This document shows, piece after piece, positions 1 to 11,669 of a stretch of DNA of 21,061 nt. The DNA is taken from contig UZAE01013578.1 of assembly GCA_900617975.1 (NCBI GenBank), positions 1-21,061 of the forward strand, in the 5' to 3' direction. Below the pieces are notes generated by a model, which was not told where the DNA came from, did no database searches, and worked only from the letters and a program-made list of their open reading frames with translations. The number at the start of each line of letters is the position of its first letter. The first letter of the stretch is position 1. Position numbers and translations under genes: made by a program. The stretch is from Rodentolepis nana. Taxonomy: Eukaryota; Platyhelminthes; Cestoda; Cyclophyllidea; Hymenolepididae.

Positions 1-591
1 GGGTGGGGGGTGGGGGGAGAGAGCGAAATACAAAGGAGCCTACCAGTTTCCGAGGGCGGCTTCTTGTCCTCCTGTCGAAAATGCGAGCTCGGGCTGGGAG
101 ATCGCAACCATCTCAGCCGACTCGACCTATTCAAACTCCCACCGATCACAGCTGTGCACGCAGACAATACAATAAATAGCTACTTTAGGAACTTGTTATG
201 GTTGTATGAATTACACTTCTGCATCTGTTAGTGGTCAAGTTGGATGCAAACAACATCATGCCTGCCCAGCGGTTAATGTATTTACACACATGCGTCGTCA
301 AGGTAGTGGAGTTTAACAAAATCCAGCCAACCAACAAATTAAAGGCAAATAAACACATTTTATAGTAGACATATATTTACTGGCCTACTCCACAGAAGAA
401 AAAGAAATAAAGCCATGCAGGAGAGTAAACGCGATTAAAGAGGAGAGGAGCCATGCGCGCTTGCGTCTCTGTTGTTTACCAGAATCATAGAGAGGCATAA
501 ACTCTCGCCCAAACGATGGACTAGGCGATCTGAGCCAACGCAAACGTCCGCTTCGCATGAAACCCACTGTTAGGGAGAACATGGTACATTT

Positions 592-608
592 CAACAACAA
601 CAACAACA
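592..608 (+). repeat. (CAA)n microsatellite
   Basis: Short perfect trinucleotide array of about five and a half units, within the presumed DOCK intron. It causes a run of leucines in the minus-strand frame there. Confidence 0.85.
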
Positions 609-678
609 GCAAAAAAATCTCCTCACTCTCATTCATGTACATATAACCCAGTCTTATGGCTCTTTTTCTCCAAATATT

Positions 679-705
679 CCCCCCCCCCCACACNCCCCCA
701 CCCCA
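679..705. repeat. C-homopolymer tract with an undetermined base
   Basis: Eleven consecutive C (679-689), then CACAC-like sequence, an N at 694 and further C runs. The N is an assembly or base-call uncertainty in a homopolymer, so length and frame across it should not be trusted. Confidence 0.9.
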
Positions 706-1736
706 ATTTCTTGTGCGTGAATGGGAAATGAGGCTGTGTGCAAAAAGCTTGCATACTTTCGAGATGGTTATGTTAATTGGTTATTGAAATAATGAAACAA
801 AAAAACGTTAAAATGTGGGAATGTGTGTGTGTGCTAATGAGAAGGAGACCCCGAGAAAGCTGTGTGGTGTGATTTTACCACAGTGAGCTTTGTAATTTAT
901 ATATATGCCCTTCGGTGTTTAAATCCGTGATCATTTCGGCTTGAAACTGAGGGTTAAAAGAGCGGATCCATGTAAAATCTAAATCTAATATGAGAAGTAA
1001 CGGGTAACAGTAACAGAGTTAGCTATACTAGGAACCGTGATTGTGGTAACGACTTTGCGTATCTAAATCTAAAGGTTAGAAGAGTTAGCCTTAGTGTTGC
1101 TTTAAACTCCAAGCTTTGATTAGTTGAGGACTTACCACTATTCTTCCCTAATATTAAGACAAAGTAATTAAATAATCCACTTAACTAGATAAATAGATTA
1201 GTATTCAATTAGATTATTCAAAGACGGGAACAAGCAGTTGGAGTAATAAATGCAGACACTCGTGTTAAATTCATTAAAAATATACGCTATACAAGTAGGT
1301 CGCTCTCACTGACTCAAATCAAGTATAAAGGCTAGAAGACATTCGTTCGAACAACACCTGGATCACGAACCACTGACGAATCGATAATTATGATTTTGAG
1401 ACCGCGTACTTTTCAGTAATAGAAAAAAAAACAAAGGACATGAAGACCACTTATGAGAGTTCAGTCGTCTAGTCCTGAATCAACAATGCATTTCGTGGGC
1501 ATTGAGTCACGTTTGCTGGTGTCCAAGCTTGGTGTGTTAGGGCGATGATGTTACTTCACAGAGGAGTGATAAAGTAAGTAATTCCCAAAATATAGAGATT
1601 AAGAGGAATTCAAGGAGTTTTCCACCTGCGCACAAAAAAAGATGCTATAAGACGCGTTCACTATGCGGTGCAGATGGGTTTGCAGTGCGAACGTCTGCCA
1701 AATTTGAAGTCACCGTCTCCCTACTCATCAGCTCAC

Positions 1737-1847
1737 GTCCAGTGGTAGGAATGACCCCGTATTGGCTAATAACTGTGACAAGTAAGTGGAGGTAGTGCGA
1801 AACCGTGGGTTTCTCCATGGCGAGTATCAATGAGTATTTGAAAATGC
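1737..1847 (-). CDS. candidate eleventh exon of the DOCK gene
   Basis: Following the minus strand beyond the exon ending at 2023 (phase 1), an AG at 1849-1848 opens a frame reading GIFKYSLILAMEKPTVSHYL, which could be the last DHR-1 strand and the YLxL linker that follows it in DOCK proteins. A GT at 1736-1735 would end it in phase 1. The frame stays open to a stop near 1645, the polypyrimidine tract is poor, and the protein match is weak, so the exon and especially its end are tentative. If the donor is not used, the protein would stop here without DHR-2. Confidence 0.3.
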
Positions 1848-2022
1848 CTTCATTAGGACTTACTTAATGAACTTGGCAACTATAATTCCTTGAAATGATG
1901 AAAAATAAGATCTCAATAAAATGGGGGTAAAAAATGGTCTCTACATTTCACGAGGAATTGAGACAAGAAACGGCTTTTCCCCATCTTAGATCTGAAATAT
2001 GCTCTTTAATGCAATATCTCAC

Positions 2023-5000
2023 CTTCAAGTTCGACGCTCATCCTGAAGCTTTTCAGAGGAGGAAGTGATATTCCAGCAATCTTCATTTTGCAAACATCAT
2101 ACCAGTAATTATTATTTACTATGGAACTTGTACCCAGGTATCCAGATCGGTATGCCAATGACACATTGATAAAATATTTGCCCAAATTAATAAACAAAGA
2201 AGAATATTGACTAATGGTTACATTAGTTGTGTTAAAGTATACAACAAATCCACGAAAGAGATTCGCATTACAAAGACACTACAAGAGTACACTTTGACCA
2301 GCAAATGCACTTTTGGCGGAATCAATTTGAAAATGGCACCGGCTATACCGTTGCCAAAAATAAGAGGCACACTTAAGGTAATCTGAGGAATTAATATAAA
2401 ACGAAAAGAACTAAAAAATGATAAACAACGATTGGAGACGTGTCTGTTTGAGACAAAGTCTAAGCTCAATGTGTGGAATAACTAACTATAACAGTACGTC
2501 TTAAATGCGTTGTGAGGAATGTTTCGCTTTAACTATCTTGGAAAATGATTACTAAGTCGTGCAACCCTACCACATCAAATTACACAGTTTCAAGACTCAT
2601 CCAATGATTGAAGATCTCAACCAATAGGGGAGAAATAGGTTCCCATTTTCTCAATTAGGAAGGATGGCCAATTGCGGTGAGTATCTCGAGCCAGAAAGAG
2701 GTGAACAGGATGCCCTCTATACATCCCAATCAAATTTTGTTAACACTTCATTAGTCAATCGAGGGAAAGCCTCTAAATGTCAGCTTTTTAAGTCCAGTTA
2801 GGTGTCGAAAAGAACTACCATCCACACTTTGCTCAGAAATTATAAAACATAAATAAAGTTAAAGGAACGAACCTGAAATTATAGATCGATGCCTGACAAC
2901 AAATCGGAGGTGAGCGGAGGTGGGGGATTTTCGAGAAAATATTCCAGAATCTCCCGATGATCGTTGAGATGAGGAGGAAGACACTGTAGGTTCAATATGA
3001 TCTTCTGTCACTGAAGAACTATCCATTATATTGGCCAATCGGGAAAATGGATCATGAGGAGAGGTGAGACTTGGATAATCCATGGACCAGGGGATGGCAA
3101 TGCGAATCAACTCATTCCACCGTGGTTGACTTCGGGATGCAGATATACTCGAGACGTAAGGAGTTTCACCTGCTCCCTCTATCCACGGAAACTAAAGAAA
3201 AGTTCGACCAACTTAGAGGAAGCTTAAAGCACATATTCTTGTCAATAGGTAAAGGATATTATATATTTATAAATGATTCTGAAATAAAAGAGAACCTAAA
3301 TAAGCCTGAACTATTCTAATTAGGGAATGTAATACTGATTATAAGTAATAGAATAGGGAATATAATCTAAGATGACAGTCCTTTAGAGAATTAACTTCAC
3401 ATAACTTCGTGATTCATACTGTGAATGAGCCTAGGAATTTTTCCACACTTCTTAATTACCACGCCAGTAAACAATAATGGTAGCTCTCAAATTATAAATC
3501 TTCTCGAAATACACAAGACTGTAATGATTGGACTCGAATCGGAAAAGATAATAATATTAAAACAAACAGGGAATAAAGTTGCTAAACATGACGAGGAGCA
3601 GATAATCACTAAGATAAAGTTAAATCGACATAGCAAAAAAAATAGAAGACGCAAATTAGCGGACTTTCTAAGCTATGAGTTAGCAACATATTTCATTGAA
3701 AAGTGGTCTATTTTGCTCCAGTAGCGTCTAAGCACTAATGCACCCGGTAGAGGGTTTGCTGTACAAAAATCTCCATTAGTAAGAAATTCTTCTTAAAATA
3801 GACACTTGTCAACTTTCCTCCCGTTAATAAAATGATGTGCAGGAATGAGGTACAATAAGTACCAGCGGACTTTCCTACAATGATGCTATTTGATCATTTC
3901 TCCACCTCGCAAGTATTTCAACTGGCTTTCCGACTAAGTGATGAATCAATAGAGATATGCGTTTCGTTAATTTAAATCTGATAGAATAAGTTGACAACTG
4001 TGATGTGAATTTTACTACAAGATTGTTCAATAAATAGGGTCTGGAAAGAAATTTTAAGCTAGAATTTCGAGGAAAAAAGGGTAATGGAATTTTTTCATTT
4101 AATGTAGAATCCTAATCTACTACACCAACATGCATTCAGCGGTTCATTTAAGGTGAGTCGGACAGCTTTCAAGAAATCTTATAAACATCTAAAACCAATA
4201 TTAACAATCGAATATGAAGTTAATCGACACTAGATCGCAACTCTGCACATAAACGAAAGGCTCAGCTTTTTGCTAGCTGACGTAAACAAAGAAGAAACCT
4301 ACCGGTCGACCTTGAGGATCGCGAAGACTGATCTCCACTTCCACATTATACTCTTTTCTGCTCGAAGTTTTATCAAATACAGCGGATTTAAGAGTAACGA
4401 AAAAGTCATTTCGAATGGTCTCGGTGGTGCTAAAATTGCCCTCAATAATTCCGTAAGGCCGAGATATTAAGCTTCCAGGATAGAATCGTTTAATTAGCTG
4501 CAAGGAAAATAATATTGAAATAGACTGGCTATCAAGTCTAATAATGATTGGTAGTTTTTTACATGATACGACTGAAGATCGACCATTTTAATGTCTTTAA
4601 TTTCGATTTCCAATTCATCTGAAATTTCACCACCCGAATTAGTGGATTGTGAGGAAGGATAAGACGGAGGAAGAACGGAATTGCTTGTCACTTGATCGGT
4701 GGATTTGACAACTCCTGTGGAGGGGATAAGATCCCAGACAGAACTTCGTGTTTCGTTAGCAAGTTTGGCCAGAATGTCAGCGTGAGAACTTTCAAGGGAA
4801 CTAAGCCAGAAACATTGAATGAAAGAACTGGAAATAATCAACTTACCTCCGAAGGGAAACAACCCTAGTAGAAGATGTAAATGAGTTTCGAGACCGTCGA
4901 TCAAACGACCGGAAGGGGGTGTGAAAAGGGAGAACAGTTGGCAAAACATCTTTGGTTATATCAACACAACCGACAGCTACTGGTCTACGAAGTTTGTCGC

Positions 5001-6173
5001 AGTCACCAACAGGTAATCGAACATCTGTAGAGACATTTCTTCCTCGTTTAGTCACTGAAGAACCAACTTTATCCACCATAATGACGAGGAGGATCCGCGT
5101 ATCCGATGGATTGAAAGGCTTTAGTTCCTAGAGGAAAACAGTTAGGAATCAAGAACAAAACAAACAGAGAAAATGACAGACGTCTTATAATCAGAACGAA
5201 ACCCATCAATGGTGACATTTTCAGAAATCCGACAAAAGTCACTGAAATGCAAGTTAGCGGGAGATACAGAGCCTAAAGCTATTCCATCGTCATTCCCCCG
5301 TAAAAATTCAATAAGATGATTGGGGAGATTGATTAAATGATTATCTTGATCTGAACCGTTACCGACGGAATTAGATTCAGGAAGCCGAATTGATTGAGAC
5401 GCCAAATATAAAGTCACTGCAGCTGAGGGGCAACGGTCAAAATGAACAGAAATATTGAAGAGATCTCTTTTTGGTCTCTATATATAGAACATTAGAGTAC
5501 AAAATTTCCAAACCTCTCGCTCTTTTGAAACATTTTCACTTTGAAGATACTTATCATATAAATGAACGCTTACAAAACTCAAAGGATTAGGTATACGCAT
5601 TTGTAATGGGAAGCCAATATATCTAAAAATTGAATTAAATAAAATGGTGTACCTTTCGCATAAGGAGAGAAATTCCAAAACGTCACAATTGTGAAGTTTT
5701 GACTCTGATGTGCTAAATGAAAGATTAGATTTACTCTGGCAAATAGCCATCTCCTGTAAATATACGGAAGCTTTCAGAAAAATTCTTCGATCGCCAACCT
5801 AAAAAATAGACTTAATAATATACACATACCGAGAATAATTGCTGAGCCATTGGTAGAAAAGACATTATTTCGGCATATAGTTCAGGATCTTCAAAGTCTG
5901 ACGGTTTTTCTGTACACGCAACAGGAAAAATACCACAAATTCTAGATGCTCCACACTTGAAGCCATAGTACCATTGTGTTGAATCAGATTTATCGTCCGC
6001 TTTACTGATTTGATCGACATAAACCCAATCACCCAGAGATAAAGAAAGACTCTTCGGCAGCGAAGGGTCATTGAGTTTACATATAACTAAATATTTATGA
6101 TATCTTATTTGGCAAAATAAAACATACCTCTTCTCCACTTTACATCATCGGTTACCGGAGACCATATCATCAT
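2023..6173 (-). CDS. DOCK-family guanine nucleotide exchange factor, 5' part (SH3 to DHR-1), continues past left edge
   Basis: DOCK proteins load GTP onto Rac/Cdc42, act with ELMO and drive membrane and cytoskeleton remodelling. I derived ten exons with consistent phases: 6173-6128, 6086-5830, 5798-5653, 5622-5514, 5477-5166, 5127-4847, 4800-4563, 4497-4303, 3191-2873, 2118-2023, about 666 codons so far. The start (ATG ATG ATA TGG) gives the Trp/Lys N-terminus typical of SH3-bearing DOCKs. The SH3 spans about residues 13-75 (LSLSLGDWVYVDQI, WYYGF, CGIFPVACTEK). A C2-like segment with KLRRPVAVGCVDITKDV follows at about 340-360. DHR-1, the phosphoinositide-binding C2 domain, starts near 480 with TIRNDFFVTL and YNVEVEISLRDPQG, then GAGE, QPRWNELIRIAIP and HLRFVVRHRS. 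Subfamily A (DOCK1/2/5) versus B (DOCK3/4) is not decided. The catalytic DHR-2 domain is outside the window. The last exon (2118-2023) is the least certain. Confidence 0.88.
2119..2872 (-). other. 0.75-kb intron of the DOCK gene
   Basis: Donor GT at 2872-2871 follows the RHRSIIS coding segment. The proposed acceptor AG at 2120-2119 restores frame into the next DHR-1 strand (KIAGISLPPL). The acceptor has a weak pyrimidine tract, so the 3' boundary is less sure than the 5' one. The minus frame at 2218-2469 lies inside and does not match DOCK. Confidence 0.5.
3192..4302 (-). other. 1.1-kb intron of the DOCK gene
   Basis: GT at 4302-4301 and AG at 3193-3192 join exons in phase 0 inside the DHR-1 domain (DPQGRP to FPWIEGAGE). 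It is AT-rich. The plus-strand frames inside it (3071-3319 partly, 3425-3724) show no domain and are read as chance. Confidence 0.8.
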
Positions 6174-6491
6174 AAAATTTAAGATGATAAAAAAGGTTAA
6201 ACAAAAAGGTTTCAAAATGCCCGGAATTTGACCTACAAATTCACCAATCGCTTACGAATTGGAGCTTAACGAAATATATGAGAATAAATACATCTAAAAG
6301 TGTACTAAGAGAACTAAATATAATGCCAAAGCTCTTAAATTAATTTATTATTTATTGCATGGAAATATATTAAATTCAATATAAACAATAATGTTTTCAG
6401 TAAATAATAAATATAGATTGACAAATCCTTTCGAGAAATAAAATCTGAAGTTACGAAATAGTATTTCACTTTTCTTATGGGGCCTATTTGA
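6174..6491. other. AT-rich intergenic segment upstream of the DOCK gene
   Basis: It lies between the DOCK start codon (minus) and the plus-strand frame that is open from 6492. It is strongly AT-rich with no recognisable coding content. It would hold the DOCK 5' UTR and promoter, and possibly a shared divergent promoter. I see no clear TATA box in a supporting position. Confidence 0.5.
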
Positions 6492-6557
6492 GTTGAACTT
6501 GGACTGGCAACAGATTTTGCAGATAGCTGGATTGAGGGGATATCGGCTCAAGCCTGG

Positions 6558-6941
6558 ATGACAACTCAATCTGAAGCCATCGAAATCAATCAAATTTCAC
6601 CTAATTCTTCACTTCAGTCAACCAAAAAATCTCCTGCACCACCTCACTCACAGAACTTCCAATGTGGATGCAAGCGAAGAGGCTTCTTTATAAGACCCAG
6701 TCAGTTGTGTTTGGTACATGGAGACTCTTCGGCAAGGCATCCAGCCAGTGCTGTACGTGCAGTGAAGATTATACCTCTATTCGGGAATTCTGAGGGAGAG
6801 GAAGAGAATGATGCTGTTCTTTTCACCGATGCACCAAGAGTGGAAGAAGAAATTGAAGAAGAAGAAGAAGAAGAAGAAGAGGGAGATTCTAGAGACATTG
6901 GCAAAGGACGTGGTGAATGGTTCTTTATTGATGAATTATGA
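6558..6941 (+). CDS. unrecognised protein with acidic tail (hypothetical, possibly a 3' exon)
   Basis: I do not recognise this protein. A 127-codon frame starts at ATG 6558 and ends in TGA. The frame is open upstream to 6492, so it may instead be the end of a longer gene. Visible features are a Ser/Pro/Gln-rich start (residues 1-32), a cysteine and basic patch CGCKRRGFF at about 37-45, a middle ASAVRAVKIIPLFGN (about 63-77), and an Asp/Glu-rich region with an unbroken run of nine glutamates encoded by a GAA repeat, ending GEWFFIDEL. The segment before the repeat looks coding and not simple-sequence, which is the main argument for a gene. A good-looking acceptor (pyrimidine-rich, then CAG at 7024-7026) lies downstream but is not needed. 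Confidence 0.38.
   Translation: MTTQSEAIEINQISPNSSLQSTKKSPAPPHSQNFQCGCKRRGFFIRPSQLCLVHGDSSARHPASAVRAVKIIPLFGNSEGEEENDAVLFTDAPRVEEEIEEEEEEEEEGDSRDIGKGRGEWFFIDEL
6855..6880 (+). repeat. (GAA)n microsatellite
   Basis: Perfect GAA array that encodes the polyglutamate run of the overlapping frame. On the opposite strand it gives a polyserine frame, which I treat as a shadow. Confidence 0.9.
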
Positions 6942-7821
6942 TGATATCCTGCTTCTTTCCCTTCTTGACCCATGTCTTTGCTAAGCATTTCACCTCAACA
7001 CCCCTCTAATTTCTTCTTCCTTTTCAGTCACCCACATTGTTGGTCACTTTATCAATACGAGAAACTTATTGAGAAACATATTCCTTTCTACATTCTACTG
7101 ATCAGTGGTGGTATTAGAATTGAATTTTCCTGATTACATCAATCCATTCCATTTCAAATGATCTCTTATTATCTACTTCGTTAAATGGTGAGCTTGGATT
7201 CACGCATGCCTATAGCCCTGTCTTGCCATATTACAGTATCACTACATTCACTAAGTTGTCAAACGGTTTTTGAATGTGGCACAAATTACACAAATATGTG
7301 TGAAGTGTCAAGTTCCTAGGGCACGTTTGGTGGAGTACTAGACGCATAGCTGAAACAGGTTTCAAATACAAATCGGAATATTTTTTCAATTTTCTTAGTT
7401 TATATCAACTTGATGTCTTGATAGGAGTTGCAACTTGTCACACCTCTTAGCTCTCCGCCACATCAAATAGGCTTTATCGATAACCTGAAATTGTACTTAA
7501 ACATTATTACTGCTTCTAGAAGTCTACCAAGTTCACTGCTGCGTTTCTCAAAATAACTATTCATATGTTTTTGAACTATTGAGAGCTGGCGTTCACGCAG
7601 TTACTAAAGATCAATTCCCCTTGACGTCAATAGCAAATGCTGCAAATTTCTATTTCCTACATTTACATGTCTTATCAAAAAAAAGAAGTTTTTTGAACTT
7701 ACTCACAATAAACTCTTGACATTGTGTCTAAGAAATAACTGAAATACTCCTACTTAAGGAAATACAACACCAAATCATTAAACAATGAAAAGTAAGACTT
7801 GTGGGTACTGCTTTAATCCAC
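6942..7821. other. intergenic region
   Basis: Between the acidic frame and the 3' end of the cathepsin gene. I see no open frame with recognisable content on either strand. An AATAAA occurs near 7707 on the plus strand and could serve the upstream frame if that gene is real. Confidence 0.5.
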
Positions 7822-7827
7822 TTTATT
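7822..7827 (-). terminator. poly(A) signal of the cathepsin L gene
   Basis: AATAAA on the minus strand, 50 bp beyond the cathepsin stop codon, at a normal distance for a short 3' UTR. Confidence 0.75.
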
Positions 7828-7876
7828 TCATAGAGAAAGGGTAATCATATGTTACTACAAGATGACAGCAATATAT

Positions 7877-9113
<1,237 letters not shown>

Positions 9114-9148
9114 TGTCCCGATGAATGGTAGATGTCTGGCGAAGTTAA

Positions 9149-9154
9149 TTTATA
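9149..9154 (-). promoter_or_regulatory. TATA box of the cathepsin L gene
   Basis: TATAAA on the minus strand about 35 bp before the start codon. With the usual TATA-to-start-site distance of 25-30 bp, the 5' leader would be only about 5-12 nt. The box is perfect and correctly oriented; use of it is inferred. Confidence 0.6.
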
Positions 9155-11669
9155 CCCAGTAGCACCTCCACTTAAGATGCAAACGTGGATGAGAAACGAA
9201 TCATAATCCATCTCAGTCTATCACCTTGCGAAGTTTATTGTAAACTATAAGTCTTTCGCTCACACTACGTGGCTAATCGTATGTGGCGTAATGTAGTAGA
9301 CTCTAACATCGCATACCATTGTTTGACTTATTTACCATTCATAGACATTGCTATTTATGGTAAACAAGCGGAAGTAACTATCACCAAAGCAGTTTGGATA
9401 GAGGTGACTTAGGTTTAGAATATTACATTACCAAAGTTTGCAGTTCCAACATAGTGAGTGAAATTGACAATGTTGTGTAATTTATTAATCAACTATTTTT
9501 TATTTGAACGGACGAAAATGATTTTCGAAAGCGTCGGAAGGCCAAGTTGGATGGGAACCAAATCTGGGCGAATGTAATAAGCCGAGAATACATAGGTTAT
9601 TTTCTTAAAGTTGAAAACAACGGGAGTATGAAAACCGATTACATTGTCATGGTGATTGCCCATGTTTTTGATTTATCGGTTTGCAGCAACAAAAGCGGTT
9701 TTTAGAGTAAGCAATCTTTGTGAGAGATGTATAATTATCGAAACGGCATCATATAGGGGTAGAGGAGATAAAAATTAAAAACTTTGGTCCACGTAAAAAA
9801 GAAAGTCTTTCTCTCTGTTTTTTATTGACTCCTGGATTTTGTGACCATTTCAACAGACATCCAAAATGCCTCTGGTTTTTCAAATAGCGTTGGATTGTTA
9901 AATTTTGTGAAAAAAAATGTTTTTTTGAGAAAACTGACTTTAAAATGCCGCCCGTTGTTTATAGCATGACATTACCACCAATCTTCGCTCAATCTCCGAC
10001 TGTACCTTCTCTCCTAATGTGCTTCCTACTACAATTCCAGTTAAGGCAGTCCGTTTTGATACAAAGTTACATCCATTAGTAAGATAGTAAGGAGACTCGC
10101 GTACTATGTAGAATCTTCCCCTCCTAAAGTTGTTCCAGCACGACTTGACTCCGAACTAATGAAGAAAATACAACAGTGTGTTCCTAAATCCTACTAGCTG
10201 GTTAGCAATTTTTTCGGTAATTTCATTAATCCTAAGTCGGTCTGTAAGACTATGTCTCAAACTATTTTGATCAGTGCCACCGCGTTTGAGCCAAATCCAT
10301 TCTCTTTCTGCGACCTAAACGATCGAATTGGCGGTTGATAACTGCAAACAATCTAGGAAATTCGGTCATGCTAAATCTATTTCTCAAATTGAACAGTCTC
10401 AAAAGTTTATGACAAAAATGCGAGCGAGTCTAAACAAATGACTGAAACCATATGCTCTCAAGCACGAGTTCCTTAATCTCAAACTGTCCTCAGTCTTGCT
10501 GGGCCAATTCAAGAATCTCCTTATCTTATCCCAATGAATTCATATTCAAAGTGACCGATAACAAAATGGGTGCCAATGGATCCATAAATGTAATATAGTT
10601 TTCTTTTCTCGAAGTTATATTGTCTCAAGGGTCAAGGTGAATAACTCGTTGATGGGTTGATAAGGCGGCTCCTCAAGTCACAAGGAGAGAAGGGAGGGAT
10701 ATCGACTGAACTTTTTTACAGTTTTGGAACCGACGATACTTCGTGTTGGACCACCAACATTTTCTTAACTTTCGAATGAAAAAATGAATAGAACAGAGAT
10801 ATTTCTGAAATTATGAAACCTCCCCAAGCTTTAGAGTCTCGAAATGCCGGAGACTTTGAGACTTCCAACAGGTAGCATTAGAGAAAAGAGTTATGGGAAT
10901 TCGTGGTAGATTTGAAAATTCGTTGTTCAAAACAGCATTAAAGTTTGTGAAAAAGAACTGTAGTGAATTATTGAAATGCCGTTTTAATTCAAATAATTAT
11001 ATCATATTTAATTTAATATTTTTATTACTTGGGAAACTTTGAAAATTATTTACCGACATTAATTATCCAAGCATAAGGTCATTCCGACTGCATAAATTCT
11101 AACATTAAAAACTTGTACATGAAATCATTAGCTAAGAGTGATAAGAATAATTTATATGATAACTGTCCTTCATTTCCACTCATTTAAGAGTCCGTCGGAG
11201 TAGTTTAGCTCATTTTAACATTTAAATTTGAAAAATTATTATCAAGTCGATAAATATTAACTTAGAACTAGGAACCATTACAATTCCAAATTAAAAGAAA
11301 GTTTAAAATAAAGGGACCAATACATTCCGCAAGTAAACGGTTTAGGCTTCAAGAAAAAACGTTTCTTCTTTCGACATAAATGATACTTCAGGTCTTATAG
11401 CCGCGTACGCATTGTGTTGCAATATTGTCATAAAACTCACTTCGTTTGATCATTAATCAAACCTTAGGTAGCCTTTTCTAGACGGGATTTTCATGATGAT
11501 ATTTGATAAAAACATATAACATAAAAGGATAATCATAACTGCTATTTAATCTATAAAAAATTAATAAAATTAATCCGCATCAATGTGCATTATGCAAATT
11601 TCTGCTTTTGTGTGATAAAATGCATAAACAGAGTGGCGGGCTTATCTATTCATCGATTAAACGTGCCGA
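9155..11669. other. 2.5-kb intergenic region, mostly without genes
   Basis: Between the cathepsin promoter (reading left) and the NXF-like start (reading right). 9155-9950 and 10900-11669 are AT-rich with nothing I can name. The middle (about 9950-10900) is less AT-rich and includes the possible coding remnant listed separately. No upstream exon for the NXF-like gene was found. Confidence 0.5.
10125..10560 (+). pseudogene. possible decayed coding remnant, unidentified
   Basis: On the plus strand one frame reads PKVVPARLDSELMKKIQQCV, meets a TAG at about 10194, then stays open for some 46 codons (…ISATAFEPNPFSFCDLNDR…) before two stops. A second frame continues as NCKQSRKFGHAKSISQIEQ and on to LKLSSVLLGQFKNLLIL, with a single stop between. 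Composition is less AT-rich than the flanks. This looks like a once-coding segment with point stops and frame changes, but I recognise no family and chance cannot be excluded. Confidence 0.22.

Larger units (their letters stand above)
1..1736. other. left flank, probable long intron of the DOCK gene
   Basis: I find no convincing exon here on either strand. The DOCK gene must continue leftward, so on that model this is intronic. It contains a G-rich stretch at 1-23, a (CAA)n run, and a C-homopolymer with one undetermined base. Open frames at 10-231 (+) and 385-693 (-) show no recognisable domain and run through low-complexity sequence. Confidence 0.45.

Noticed and set aside
10..231. Plus-strand 73-codon frame at the window edge
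   Set aside because: Begins in a G-homopolymer region and shows no recognisable domain or splice context.
385..693. Minus-strand 102-codon frame
   Set aside because: It starts beside an undetermined base and passes through a (CAA)n array giving polyleucine; no match to DOCK or any family.
2218..2469. Minus-strand 83-codon frame as a DOCK exon
   Set aside because: None of its frames matches the expected DHR-1 end, and it lies within the intron implied by phase between 2872 and 2119.
5865..6071. Second minus-strand frame over the DOCK SH3 exon
   Set aside because: Out of frame with the SH3 coding sequence; a shadow.
6701..6988. Minus-strand polyserine frame
   Set aside because: Created by the GAA repeat read on the other strand; no independent features.
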